Origin: Bacteroidota bacterium
GTDB lineage: Bacteria; Bacteroidota; Bacteroidia; Chitinophagales; Chitinophagaceae
Assembly: GCA_016712665.1 (NCBI GenBank)
Contig: JADJQP010000002.1
Coordinates: 708,501-772,500 of the forward strand
DNA length: 64,000 nt
Direction of reading: 5' to 3'
Both the position numbers and the translations under genes were made by a program. A model generated the notes under the pieces. That model was not told the origin of the DNA. It saw nothing but the letters and a program-made list of their open reading frames with translations, and made no database searches. How positions within the stretch are numbered: the stretch's first letter is position 1; each line of letters begins with the position of its first letter. This document shows positions 1-8,520 of the stretch, in pieces.

Positions 1-464
1 TGACCAATGTTATTTTCACCGAGTTTCCAGAAGCTGAGGTGATTGCAGGGGTTGCCACAGCCGGTATCCCACATGGTGCCCTAGTGGCTGATCTTTTAAC
101 GCTACCTTTTGTATATGTGCGTTCTAAGCCAAAAGAACATGGCATGGGAAACCAGATCGAAGGCGAATTAGAAAAGGGAAAAAAAGTAGTGGTTATAGAA
201 GATTTAATTAGTACCGGAATGAGCAGTATGCAGGCAATTGAAGCGTTGCAAATGGCCGGTGCCGAAGTGATAGGAATTTGCAGTGTATTCAACTATGGAT
301 TTGATGTCGCTAAAAACCTTTTTGAAAGTAAACATATCAGAATGCTCAGTCTTAGCAACTATGATGCGCTCGTGGAACTTGCCCTTGAAAAAAATATTAT
401 TCAGGAAGCAGACATTCAATTACTAAAAGAATGGAGAACCAACCCCTCTCAATGGGGTCAGTAA
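1..464 (+). CDS. pyrE: Orotate phosphoribosyltransferase, 5' end cut by window
   Basis: PyrE transfers a ribose-5-phosphate from PRPP to orotate to make OMP in pyrimidine synthesis, in the cytoplasm. The frame is open from base 3, upstream of the first GTG at 39, so the gene starts before the window and only the C-terminal ~153 codons are seen. The PRPP-binding loop is clear (VVVIEDLISTGMSS, close to the family form VVIEDLxTTGxS), and an earlier segment IAGVATAGIPHGA matches the orotate/PRPP site of the family. The stop TAA is at 462-464. A promoter box for the next gene follows at 540, so it is probably not in one operon with the Bat genes. Identification is firm; only the length is unknown. 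Confidence 0.93.
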   Translation, partial: TNVIFTEFPEAEVIAGVATAGIPHGALVADLLTLPFVYVRSKPKEHGMGNQIEGELEKGKKVVVIEDLISTGMSSMQAIEALQMAGAEVIGICSVFNYGFDVAKNLFESKHIRMLSLSNYDALVELALEKNIIQEADIQLLKEWRTNPSQWGQ

Positions 465-539
465 TACTCATTAGAGCGTAGAGCAGCGGTTTTGCAGTCT
501 TTTAAAAAAACTTTAACTCCAAAAAAATAGTAGAGTTTA

Positions 540-547
540 TACATTTG
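540..547 (+). promoter_or_regulatory. -7 promoter box (TACATTTG) for the MoxR/Bat operon
   Basis: TACATTTG matches the Bacteroidota -7 consensus TAnnTTTG and lies 24 bases before the MoxR ATG at 572. No convincing TTTG-type -33 element is seen at the usual spacing. Inferred from consensus only. Confidence 0.5.
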
Positions 548-571
548 GCCTCAACAAAAATAAACGCATAA

Positions 572-1573
572 ATGGAAAATTCTTCTGTTGACATTCGGTT
601 GCTCAACGAACGCATCAATCAAAAAAGCAGTTTCATTGATTTACTAAATTTGGAAATAGGCAAATCAATAGTCGGTCAAAAATATATGATTGAACGTTTA
701 CTGATTGGGTTGCTGGCTCAAGGTCACATCCTATTGGAAGGGGTGCCAGGTTTAGCAAAAACGCTTGCGATCAAATCCTTATCACAGGCAATCAACGGAA
801 AATTCTCACGTATACAGTTCACGCCCGATTTGTTACCTGCTGATGTGGTAGGTACTATGATCTACAATCAGCAACAAAATCAATTTCAAGTTCGAAAGGG
901 ACCTATTTTTGCAAACTTTGTATTGGCTGATGAAATCAATCGGGCTCCTGCAAAAGTGCAAAGTGCCTTGCTAGAAGCCATGCAGGAAAGACAAATTACA
1001 TTGGGCGATACAACCTTTAAACTGGAAGAACCTTTTTTGGTACTCGCTACCCAAAATCCAATAGAGCAAGAGGGTACGTATGCATTACCAGAAGCTCAAG
1101 TAGATCGATTTATGCTTAAAGTAGTTATTGGCTACCCTGAAAAAGAAGAAGAGCGAATGATCATTCGTCAAAATATCAATCCGCAGTTACAAACAAAAAT
1201 CAATCCGGTAATTTCCCACGAACAAATTCTTGAAGCAAGAGACTTGGTACGAGAGGTTTATATGGACGAAAAAATTGAAAAATATATTCTTGATATAGTA
1301 TTTGCATCAAGACAACCTGAAACCTACAAGCTGGCCAAACTCAAACCACTCATCAGCTATGGTGCCTCGCCACGGGCCAGTATTAATTTAGCATTAGCCT
1401 CAAAGGCCTATGCATTTATTAAGCGCCGAGGATATGTAATACCTGAAGATGTGCGTGCTGTTTGCATGGATGTAATGCGACACAGAATAGGCGTCACCTA
1501 TGAAGCTGAAGCAGAAAATATGACCAGCGAAATGATCGTAAATGAAATATTAAACGCTGTTGAAGTTCCATAA
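572..1573 (+). CDS. MoxR-family AAA+ ATPase
   Basis: A 333-residue cytoplasmic AAA+ ATPase of the MoxR family, thought to act as a chaperone for VWA-domain partners. The Walker A loop is GVPGLAKT (residues 57-64), Walker B ends in LADE (about 118-121), and a sensor segment ATQNPIEQEGTYALPEAQ follows near residue 165; the C-terminal lid domain is complete. Length is normal for the family. It heads a same-strand set with a DUF58 protein, a BatD-like protein and BatA, the usual Bacteroidota Bat aerotolerance arrangement. The ATG at 572 gives the full family N-terminus. The exact substrate is not shown by sequence. Confidence 0.93.
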   Translation: MENSSVDIRLLNERINQKSSFIDLLNLEIGKSIVGQKYMIERLLIGLLAQGHILLEGVPGLAKTLAIKSLSQAINGKFSRIQFTPDLLPADVVGTMIYNQQQNQFQVRKGPIFANFVLADEINRAPAKVQSALLEAMQERQITLGDTTFKLEEPFLVLATQNPIEQEGTYALPEAQVDRFMLKVVIGYPEKEEERMIIRQNINPQLQTKINPVISHEQILEARDLVREVYMDEKIEKYILDIVFASRQPETYKLAKLKPLISYGASPRASINLALASKAYAFIKRRGYVIPEDVRAVCMDVMRHRIGVTYEAEAENMTSEMIVNEILNAVEVP

Positions 1574-1664
1574 GCACATCAACTATAAACCTGAATGGAA
1601 TTAGACAGGTATTATCTTTTTAACTTTTCACCCATAATAATTTACTAAAAAATATTGCCTGCCG

Positions 1665-2537
1665 TTGCTCACCACCACTGAAATATTAAAGCGAGTACGC
1701 TCCATTGAAATAAAAACCAAGGGCCTAAGCAACCATATTTTTGGTGGCGAGTACCACAGTGCCTTTAAGGGAAGGGGTATGAGTTTCAGCGAAGTAAGAG
1801 AGTATGCATTTGGTGATGATGTGCGAACCATCGACTGGAATGTAACGGCGCGCTTCCATTCACCCTATATCAAAGTATTTGAGGAAGAGCGCGAACTAAC
1901 CCTAATGCTACTTGTAGATATTAGCGCCAGTTCACTATTTGGAAGTACCAAACAAAGCAAACGAGATTTGATTACTGAAATATCTGCGGTATTGTCGTTT
2001 AGTGCCATTTCTAATAATGATAAAGTAGGTATTTTGTTTTTTAGTGATAAAATTGAAAAATACATCGCACCCAAAAAAGGAAAATCACATATTTTATTTA
2101 TTATCAGAGAACTGATTACCATGGAGCCACACCGAAATGCGCAAACCAATATTGCTGAGGCATTGAAGTTCCTCAATAATATCATGAAGAAGCGCAGCAT
2201 TGCTTTTTTAATGTCCGACTTTGTAAGTTCAGATTACAAATCAGCTCTTCAAATTGCCTCTAAAAGGCATGACCTTGTTGGATTGCATATTTATGACCAA
2301 CGCGACCAGGTGCTTCCTGATATTGGCGTGGTACATTTAGAAGACAGTGAAACGCATGAAAGCCATTGGATCGACACCTCCTCAAAAACATTTCAATTTC
2401 AATACAAAAAGCAATTTGAACGTATTGAAAAACAAACCAGCTAGTCCTTTGCCAAAAGCGCGGCCTCTTTGGTGTCAATCCGAACAGATGACGACTATGT
2501 AAAAAAATTAAAACTATTTTTTAAAAGCCGAAGGTAA
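1665..2537 (+). CDS. DUF58 protein with an in-frame TAG stop near the C-terminus
   Basis: DUF58 proteins are VWA-like partners of MoxR ATPases. The hallmark FSEVREYAFGDDVRTIDW lies at residues 41-58 and a MIDAS-like VDISAS at 84-89. No ATG is available; the frame opens after a stop at 1638 and a TTG at 1665 is the best start. As written the protein ends after 259 residues at TAG 2442-2444. The same frame continues for 30 codons with a conserved-looking tail (ASLVSIRTDDDYV, then LKLFFKSRR) to a TAA at 2535-2537, three bases before the next gene. A full-length protein of about 290 residues is normal. Either the TAG is a sequence error, a recent nonsense mutation, or it is read through. It sits between MoxR and the BatD-like gene. 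Confidence 0.85.
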
Positions 2538-2540
2538 ACC

Positions 2541-3503
2541 ATGCATAAAAATTGGAAATATATTTTTTTAGTATGGATTGGTGTTGCAATTGTAAACCAA
2601 TGTTATGCACAAGGTGTGCGCGTAAAAGCAATTGTTGACACTTCTAAAATTATTATCGGCGACGCAATGCAATTGACAGTCAGTGCAGAATATGACCCAA
2701 CAAAATTCCAAGTACAATTACCATCAATACCCGATACGTTTAATCACTTTGAAATCATTGAAAAAGCAAAGATTGATACCAGCGAAGGGAGGGATCTGCG
2801 CGTACTATCCAAAAAAATAATGGTCAGCAATTATGACTCTGGTATATGGATAATCCCCAAATTTTCTTTTGAGGTAAAGCCGCTGCAAGGCGCTACACCA
2901 TTCACACTATTTTCAGACTCCATGTCCATATATGTCAATACGGTTGCCGTTGACACTGCCAAACCGTTTAAACCTATATTCGGCATTCGAGAGGCCAAAA
3001 TGCCCTTGCAACAAATCATAATGTACATAGTAGGTGGAATCGTCTTAGTAGCCATCGTTCTTTTCCTTCTATATTATATTATTAAAAAAAATAGAGAAAA
3101 AAACAAACAGAAACCTGTTGAACCAGAGGTGATCTTATTGCCACATGAAAAAGCCTTGCGCGCCTTTGATGCTTTAGAGCTTAAGAAACTGTGGCAGCAA
3201 GGACAGGAAAAGGAATATCATACCGAACTTACGGATATCATTCGATTGTATTTAGAAGAACAATTCAGTATGGATTGTTTTGAAAAAACTTCGTCGGAAA
3301 TCATTTCTCAGGTAAAACGAATAAAAGCATTATCGACCTCTCGGCAGCAATTACGACAACTGTTTGAAACTGCTGATATGGTTAAGTTTGCTAAAAGCAA
3401 ACCTACCGCTGAGCAACATATTGACAGTGCAGAATTAGCCCGTTTTGTCATCTTAGAATCGTACAAAAAAATAAAACCAATAGAGGAGCGTTTGCCGAAA
3501 TAA
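2541..3503 (+). CDS. BatD-like single-pass membrane protein
   Basis: A 320-residue protein with a signal peptide (residues 1-24, ending CYAQ), an extracytoplasmic beta-rich domain to about 150, one membrane helix at about 159-181, and a cytoplasmic tail with helices rich in charged residues. This architecture and the place between DUF58 and BatA match the BatD/DUF4381-type proteins of Bacteroidota Bat operons. No catalytic motif is visible. The ATG at 2541 follows the restored end of the DUF58 gene by 3 bases and its stop is 4 bases before BatA, so co-translation is likely. The role in the complex is inferred from position. Confidence 0.78.
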   Translation: MHKNWKYIFLVWIGVAIVNQCYAQGVRVKAIVDTSKIIIGDAMQLTVSAEYDPTKFQVQLPSIPDTFNHFEIIEKAKIDTSEGRDLRVLSKKIMVSNYDSGIWIIPKFSFEVKPLQGATPFTLFSDSMSIYVNTVAVDTAKPFKPIFGIREAKMPLQQIIMYIVGGIVLVAIVLFLLYYIIKKNREKNKQKPVEPEVILLPHEKALRAFDALELKKLWQQGQEKEYHTELTDIIRLYLEEQFSMDCFEKTSSEIISQVKRIKALSTSRQQLRQLFETADMVKFAKSKPTAEQHIDSAELARFVILESYKKIKPIEERLPK

Positions 3504-3507
3504 CACC

Positions 3508-4521
3508 ATGAAGTACTTCGACTTTCAACATATTACGTTTGCGCATCCCGAATTCTTTTGGCTCTTACTGCTGCTTCCAATTTTGGTGTACTATCAGTAT
3601 GTAAGACAGAAAAAAAAACATAGTTCCCTATTCGTTACAACGAAACATTATTTAGATCAATCTGGAGTTAGTTTCCGAACAAGACTACATGCATTGCTAC
3701 CAGTGCTGAGGATACTGGCCCTTCTTTTGTTCATTGTTGCTTTGGCACGTCCTCAAAACAGTAAGGTCAACGAAACCATCAACAATGAAGGTTTGGATAT
3801 TGTATTGAGCCTTGACATATCAGGAAGCATGTTGGCGCAAGACTTCAACCCAAATCGAATGGAGGCTGCTAAAAAAGTTGCCGGTGATTTTATTTTAAAT
3901 AGACCTACCGATCGAATTGGATTGGTAATATTTTCAGGTGAAAGTTTTACACAATGTCCATTAACTACCGATCAAAATGTTTTATTAGAACAGGTAAAAA
4001 ACATTCGAAGCGGATTACTGGAAGACGGCACTGCCATTGGTATGGGTTTGGCCACCGCAGTGGAGCGATTGCGAAATAGTAAGGCTAAAACCAAAATCAT
4101 TATTTTAATGACGGATGGGGTAAATAACAGCGGATTGATTGACCCCATTACGGCCCTTGAAATTGCAAAGGCATATAAAATAAGGGTTTATACAATCGGA
4201 GTTGGTAGTACCGGCAATGCTCCTTACCCGGTACAGGATCAGTTTGGAAATACCAGGATGCAGCAAATGCCAGTGCAAATTGATGAGGCTTTGATGCAAA
4301 AAATATCAACAGAAACAGGCGGTAAATATTTTAGAGCAACCAGTAATACTTCTTTAGAAAAAGTGTATCAGGAGATTGACAAATTAGAAAAAACCAAAAT
4401 TGAAATCAATAGCTACAAGCGATATGCGGAGCTATTTTTCGCTTACGCCTTCATCGGATTCTGTCTGCTATTGCTTGAATTATTGATAAGATATACTTAT
4501 ATAAAAAGCATTCATGATTAG
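3508..4521 (+). CDS. batA: BatA-type VWA-domain membrane protein
   Basis: A 337-residue membrane protein with an N-terminal BatA segment containing helices at about 16-31 and 63-80, a VWA domain with the metal-site motif LDISGSM (Asp103, Ser105, Ser107) and a later TDGVNNSG, and a C-terminal membrane helix at about 309-330. VWA/MIDAS proteins of this family work with the MoxR ATPase encoded upstream. A BatB homologue normally follows directly; here the operon stops and a minus-strand gene follows after 194 bases. The start codon is 4 bases after the upstream stop. Confidence 0.9.
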   Translation: MKYFDFQHITFAHPEFFWLLLLLPILVYYQYVRQKKKHSSLFVTTKHYLDQSGVSFRTRLHALLPVLRILALLLFIVALARPQNSKVNETINNEGLDIVLSLDISGSMLAQDFNPNRMEAAKKVAGDFILNRPTDRIGLVIFSGESFTQCPLTTDQNVLLEQVKNIRSGLLEDGTAIGMGLATAVERLRNSKAKTKIIILMTDGVNNSGLIDPITALEIAKAYKIRVYTIGVGSTGNAPYPVQDQFGNTRMQQMPVQIDEALMQKISTETGGKYFRATSNTSLEKVYQEIDKLEKTKIEINSYKRYAELFFAYAFIGFCLLLLELLIRYTYIKSIHD

Positions 4522-4715
4522 GCATTCGGACAAATTGTTTACCTGTAATTATTGATAAAGAGCTTCCCCTTTATTTGCAAGAAATATACCTAAGCTAAAA
4601 CACAAAGTAAACAATCAGCAAGCGGTATTCATAAAAGCACGGTCTCATACTTGTATTTCTAGACCAACAAGAGAATGGTTCTGATCAAAGTCCACTCTAT
4701 ATTCAATGAATTCAT

Positions 4716-5738
4716 TTAATAAGCCACAAGATGCATAACACGGTTATTGTACCTAAATAATTTGCCATTCTTTTTAAGGTATTTCGCTTGACTGGCTTCA
4801 TTTTCTAATAATTGGTTTACATAACGTTTGACCTCAGTTGTACTAATTCTTACGGAGGCCCCGTCATTTACAGCTTCGTTGATATAAGAAGGCAACAAAT
4901 TTACCCAGGATTGAAGGAATAGTTGTCGTGTAGCAAAAATTTCACAGCCAATTACCTTACTACCGCTAACGGCCACTACACCTAGGATGCGTTCATTGTT
5001 CGGAAATTTGGATTTAAAAAAATCCGCATACTCTTTTTCTATATTTTTATATCCCTCATTTTCGTCAAAGGCTGTGTAGGCAGAGGTTCCGGTAATATTA
5101 TTTGCTTTATCATTGGCCTCAGCCACTTTCTCCCACACCTTGGTTTGCTCCATTTCCACAGTGGCCATTTTGCGAACAGAGGGCTTCACAAGTGCCATGG
5201 TTTTTTTAAATTTCTTTTCTTCCATCGGTTTATCCGCAACAATATTCTCGCTCTTTTCATCCCAACGACCTTGTTCAACACAAAATACATCCAAGTCTAC
5301 CTGTCCGCTTTTGGGCAACAACACCACATCATTTGCTAAGGTGCGATCTTGCTTACCACCTTTCACCACCGAACCAGCCAACAAAAAAATGGTATCTGTA
5401 GAAGTGTTTTCAACAAATAATGTATTCACGTCATCCCCTCTTCCAGCAGAGATGCTCTTTTCAGAAATTTCAACTTTTTCAGTAGCAAGTGCGTCCTCAA
5501 GGGATAGGTATTTTCCGTACGTCGCGGCCTGATTAAGAAAATCATCCGTGGCCTCGATTGGATACAAACGTAGATTTTTGTAGGTTATCCCCTCTGCCTC
5601 CAAATTGATTTGAACCGTAGCATAGGTAAATGCATTCGTGTTGATTTGAGCTCGACTTCCATTACAAGATGAAAGGATAAGGTAGAAAGCTCCAAGCAGT
5701 AAAATGGAGACGAGTAGCCATTGGCGATTGTTTTTCAT
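4716..5738 (-). CDS. ARPP-1-domain lipoprotein
   Basis: A 340-residue predicted lipoprotein: the N-terminal hydrophobic stretch ends in a lipobox LSSC with Cys25. The central segment has the features I associate with the ARPP-1 domain: ENTSTDTIFLLAGSVV, then GGKQDRT (127-133) and CVEQGRW (153-159). The family's biochemical function is not established; the domain often appears in secreted or cell-surface contexts. The gene stands alone, convergent with the Bat operon and divergent from the outer-membrane receptor. The domain call is from memory of these motifs and is moderately sure; the lipoprotein call is well supported. Confidence 0.72.
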   Translation of the reverse strand: MKNNRQWLLVSILLLGAFYLILSSCNGSRAQINTNAFTYATVQINLEAEGITYKNLRLYPIEATDDFLNQAATYGKYLSLEDALATEKVEISEKSISAGRGDDVNTLFVENTSTDTIFLLAGSVVKGGKQDRTLANDVVLLPKSGQVDLDVFCVEQGRWDEKSENIVADKPMEEKKFKKTMALVKPSVRKMATVEMEQTKVWEKVAEANDKANNITGTSAYTAFDENEGYKNIEKEYADFFKSKFPNNERILGVVAVSGSKVIGCEIFATRQLFLQSWVNLLPSYINEAVNDGASVRISTTEVKRYVNQLLENEASQAKYLKKNGKLFRYNNRVMHLVAY

Positions 5739-5979
5739 GATGCAGATATTTTATTTTATTTAGAAACAGGATACAATATGACAGTGGAATCCATACAAGA
5801 AAATGTTAAATAAAAAGAAAATAGCCCCTTTGAATTAAACCTTACACCTGCATGGTTAAGCATTCTGATAACGAATTCGATTAAAGAGATATTGCAACTT
5901 ATGGAACGAGCAGCAGCACTTTATATTCCCGTTAACATACTGCTACGCTTGTACCTTCTCAAAAATGACGGTATATAAG

Positions 5980-5987
5980 TACATTTG
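5980..5987 (+). promoter_or_regulatory. -7 promoter box (TACATTTG) for the outer-membrane receptor
   Basis: TACATTTG fits TAnnTTTG and ends only 8 bases before the ATG at 5996, so the transcript would have almost no 5' leader. The rest of the 257-base gap 5739-5995 shows no gene or strong hairpin. Confidence 0.55.
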
Positions 5988-5995
5988 TAACTTCT

Positions 5996-8494
5996 ATGAA
6001 ACCATTTTATATTCTATTTTTTCTCTGTTTTTCAATAAAATTGCAGGCTCAACAAGCAACATTTACCGGCACTGTAAAAAATGCAACTAGTAAAGAGATA
6101 ATTGACTTCGCAACTGTTTCGCTAAAAAAAACCATTGACACCAGTATTGTCTTCGGCAGCACCACCAAGTTAGATGGCACTTTCGAAATAAAGAACATCC
6201 CATACGGCACCTATCACTTAATGGTTTCGAGTGTGGGCTTTGAATCCAAAATCATAAAAAACGTCCCGATTCAGGAGGGGATGATTGCATTCGGAAACGT
6301 TGCGCTGGTGCCAAATAGTAAAGCCCTCAAAAATGTTACGGTAAAAGGTGAAAAAGCTGACATTGAAATTGGCATTGACAAAAAAACATTTAATGTAGAT
6401 AAAAACATTACTACAGCAGGAGGTACTGCGGTGGATGTGCTTCGAAACATCCCTTCCGTAAATGTAGATATGGATGGAAACCCCAGCTTACGCGGAAAAG
6501 AAAATGTCACCTTACTGGTTGATGGCAAACCATCGGCCATGTTTGGCAATGATGCAGCCACTGCTTTGGCCACCATACCCGCAGCCAGTATCGAAAGTAT
6601 TGAAGTAATTACCAATCCATCTTCAAAATATGAAGCACAGGGAATGAATGGCATTATCAACATCCTTATGAAAAAAGACCGAAAAGCGGGATTTAATGGA
6701 CTTATCAATGCAGGAATTGCAGAACCATTCCGTCTAAATGGCGGAGTCAATTTGAATTATAAGAAGGGAAATTGGAATGTGTTTTTGAATGCGAATGCCA
6801 GAACTTCTAAAACCTGGGAAAAAACCCAAACAGCAAGAGATAATTATGAAAACAATATCACATATAGTTCAAATGCCTTTAACCGTCGACGCCCTTTGAG
6901 TGGTTTTGCGAATTTTGGTGCTGAATATAACCTACATGAAAAAAACAAAATCACATTAACGCAAAGCATCTTCAATGCGAATATGCGTGGCGAGGTAAAT
7001 ACAACCATACGAAATGAGTATGACTATGATCAAAACATTTCGACACAGCAACGGCAAAACACCTATACCGGTATGCCACTTAGTGGCACCACCAACCTGC
7101 AATTCAAACATATCTTTAAGAATCCAAAAGAGGATATCAACATTGAACTGAACTATAGCAAATCGCGTTACAAAAGAACCAGTAATTTTAGCACCCTACA
7201 ATATGATTCACTTGATAATTTAACCGGTGGATTTACGCAAAAGAATCCGGTACTTGGCGGCAATCAAAATGGAACGATTCAAATTGATTATACCAAACCT
7301 ATAGGTAAAAACAGTAGAATTGAATTAGGCGAACGTTCGTACGTAATGCAATTCAAATCGGAAAACGATCCAACCATTCAATTTTTGAATCAGTCAGAAA
7401 TACCTGAAATCTTATTAAAGAATCATTTTCTTTTTTCGCAAAATGTCCATGGAATCTATGCCAATTATGGAACTCAATTAAAAAATACCGGTGTGCAAGT
7501 CGGCTTGCGAGGGGAATATTTTAGTTATGGGGGGACCGTATATCAATACAATACGAAAGTGGCAAATAGTTACCTTGGATTATTTCCTACTTTATTTGTT
7601 AGTCAAAAAATCACACCAAAATCGGATGTCAATTTCAATTATGCGCGACGAGTAAATCGTCCCAATTTTTATCAGCTCATCCCCTTTATTGATGTTTCAA
7701 ATCCACAAGATACCAGTATGGGAAATCCTGGTTTAAGACCAGAATTTATACACGCAACCGAGTTTAGCTACACCAATCAATACGACAAGAGTAGCACCTT
7801 TATCGGAAGTGTATATTACCAATACACCAGCAATCTCATACAACGGTTTAGAAGATTTAATGACAACGGCACCACATTCTCACAAAATAGAAATTTGGCA
7901 ACAGGTATCACGTATGGAATGGAGTTGACAAATAAAATGAATCTACTTTCATGGTGGGATGCCACATTGAATATCAATATTTTTAGAAATAAAATAAATG
8001 GTTCCAATATAGACCCTAGCACGGCACGAAGCGGATATGGTGGTTTTGCAAAATTTACCTCGAATGCAAAATTTGCACATGGTGTGAGTGCGCAACTGAC
8101 TGCCAACTACTTTGCCGCCACGGTGGTAGCCCAGGGACAGGTAAAGCCATACAGCAATATTGACCTAGCCCTAAAAAAAACCTTTTTACATAATTTGATC
8201 ACCTTGACCATTAATGCCAATGACATTTTCAATACCATTCAGACAAATACGGTTTATAATTTATACCCCTACTATCGTCAATCTGTTTTGAGAAAAAATC
8301 AAACAAGAAGTATTGGCCTCAATCTGCAAATAAAGTTTGCAGACCGAAAGCAAATGAAAAATGCAGAACAACTACGAAAACCTATTCAAAATAAAAAAAC
8401 GAAAGAAACCAAAAACCGAGATGAGAACTTGAAGAAAGATGAAGGCGGTGATGATAATGGTGGTGGTGGAAACCGAGATAACAATAGTAAATAA
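5996..8494 (+). CDS. Outer-membrane beta-barrel receptor (TonB-dependent-receptor-like)
   Basis: An 832-residue outer-membrane protein. After a signal peptide (to about residue 19, KLQAQ) comes a carboxypeptidase-regulatory-like domain (about 20-105, ending in the GTYHLMVSSVGFES pattern), a plug-like domain (about 125-230, with LRNIPSVNVDMDGNPSLRG and VEVITNPSSKYEAQG), and a long barrel rich in N, Y, T and alternating aromatics. The N-terminal pattern places it in the Bacteroidota outer-membrane beta-barrel family related to SusC/TonB receptors. It ends in an unusual charged Lys-rich tail and a Gly/Asp/Asn-rich stretch. No clear TonB box or SusD partner is present, so the substrate cannot be stated. 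Confidence 0.88.
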   Translation: MKPFYILFFLCFSIKLQAQQATFTGTVKNATSKEIIDFATVSLKKTIDTSIVFGSTTKLDGTFEIKNIPYGTYHLMVSSVGFESKIIKNVPIQEGMIAFGNVALVPNSKALKNVTVKGEKADIEIGIDKKTFNVDKNITTAGGTAVDVLRNIPSVNVDMDGNPSLRGKENVTLLVDGKPSAMFGNDAATALATIPAASIESIEVITNPSSKYEAQGMNGIINILMKKDRKAGFNGLINAGIAEPFRLNGGVNLNYKKGNWNVFLNANARTSKTWEKTQTARDNYENNITYSSNAFNRRRPLSGFANFGAEYNLHEKNKITLTQSIFNANMRGEVNTTIRNEYDYDQNISTQQRQNTYTGMPLSGTTNLQFKHIFKNPKEDINIELNYSKSRYKRTSNFSTLQYDSLDNLTGGFTQKNPVLGGNQNGTIQIDYTKPIGKNSRIELGERSYVMQFKSENDPTIQFLNQSEIPEILLKNHFLFSQNVHGIYANYGTQLKNTGVQVGLRGEYFSYGGTVYQYNTKVANSYLGLFPTLFVSQKITPKSDVNFNYARRVNRPNFYQLIPFIDVSNPQDTSMGNPGLRPEFIHATEFSYTNQYDKSSTFIGSVYYQYTSNLIQRFRRFNDNGTTFSQNRNLATGITYGMELTNKMNLLSWWDATLNINIFRNKINGSNIDPSTARSGYGGFAKFTSNAKFAHGVSAQLTANYFAATVVAQGQVKPYSNIDLALKKTFLHNLITLTINANDIFNTIQTNTVYNLYPYYRQSVLRKNQTRSIGLNLQIKFADRKQMKNAEQLRKPIQNKKTKETKNRDENLKKDEGGDDNGGGGNRDNNSK

Positions 8495-8520
8495 AGCTTT
8501 TTTGAATTTTTGAGACTGAG

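Noticed and set aside
469..517. Stretch resembling part of a tRNA-Cys (GAGC, GCGGTTTTGCAG)
   Set aside because: Only a D-arm/anticodon-like resemblance; no acceptor stem, T-arm or closing CCA region can be paired. Chance similarity is likely.
5113..5532. 139-residue plus-strand frame
   Set aside because: Fully antisense to the ARPP-1 lipoprotein gene, with low-complexity, hydrophobic composition and no promoter. A shadow frame.
6271..6750. 159-residue minus-strand frame
   Set aside because: Lies wholly within the outer-membrane receptor gene on the opposite strand and resembles no family.
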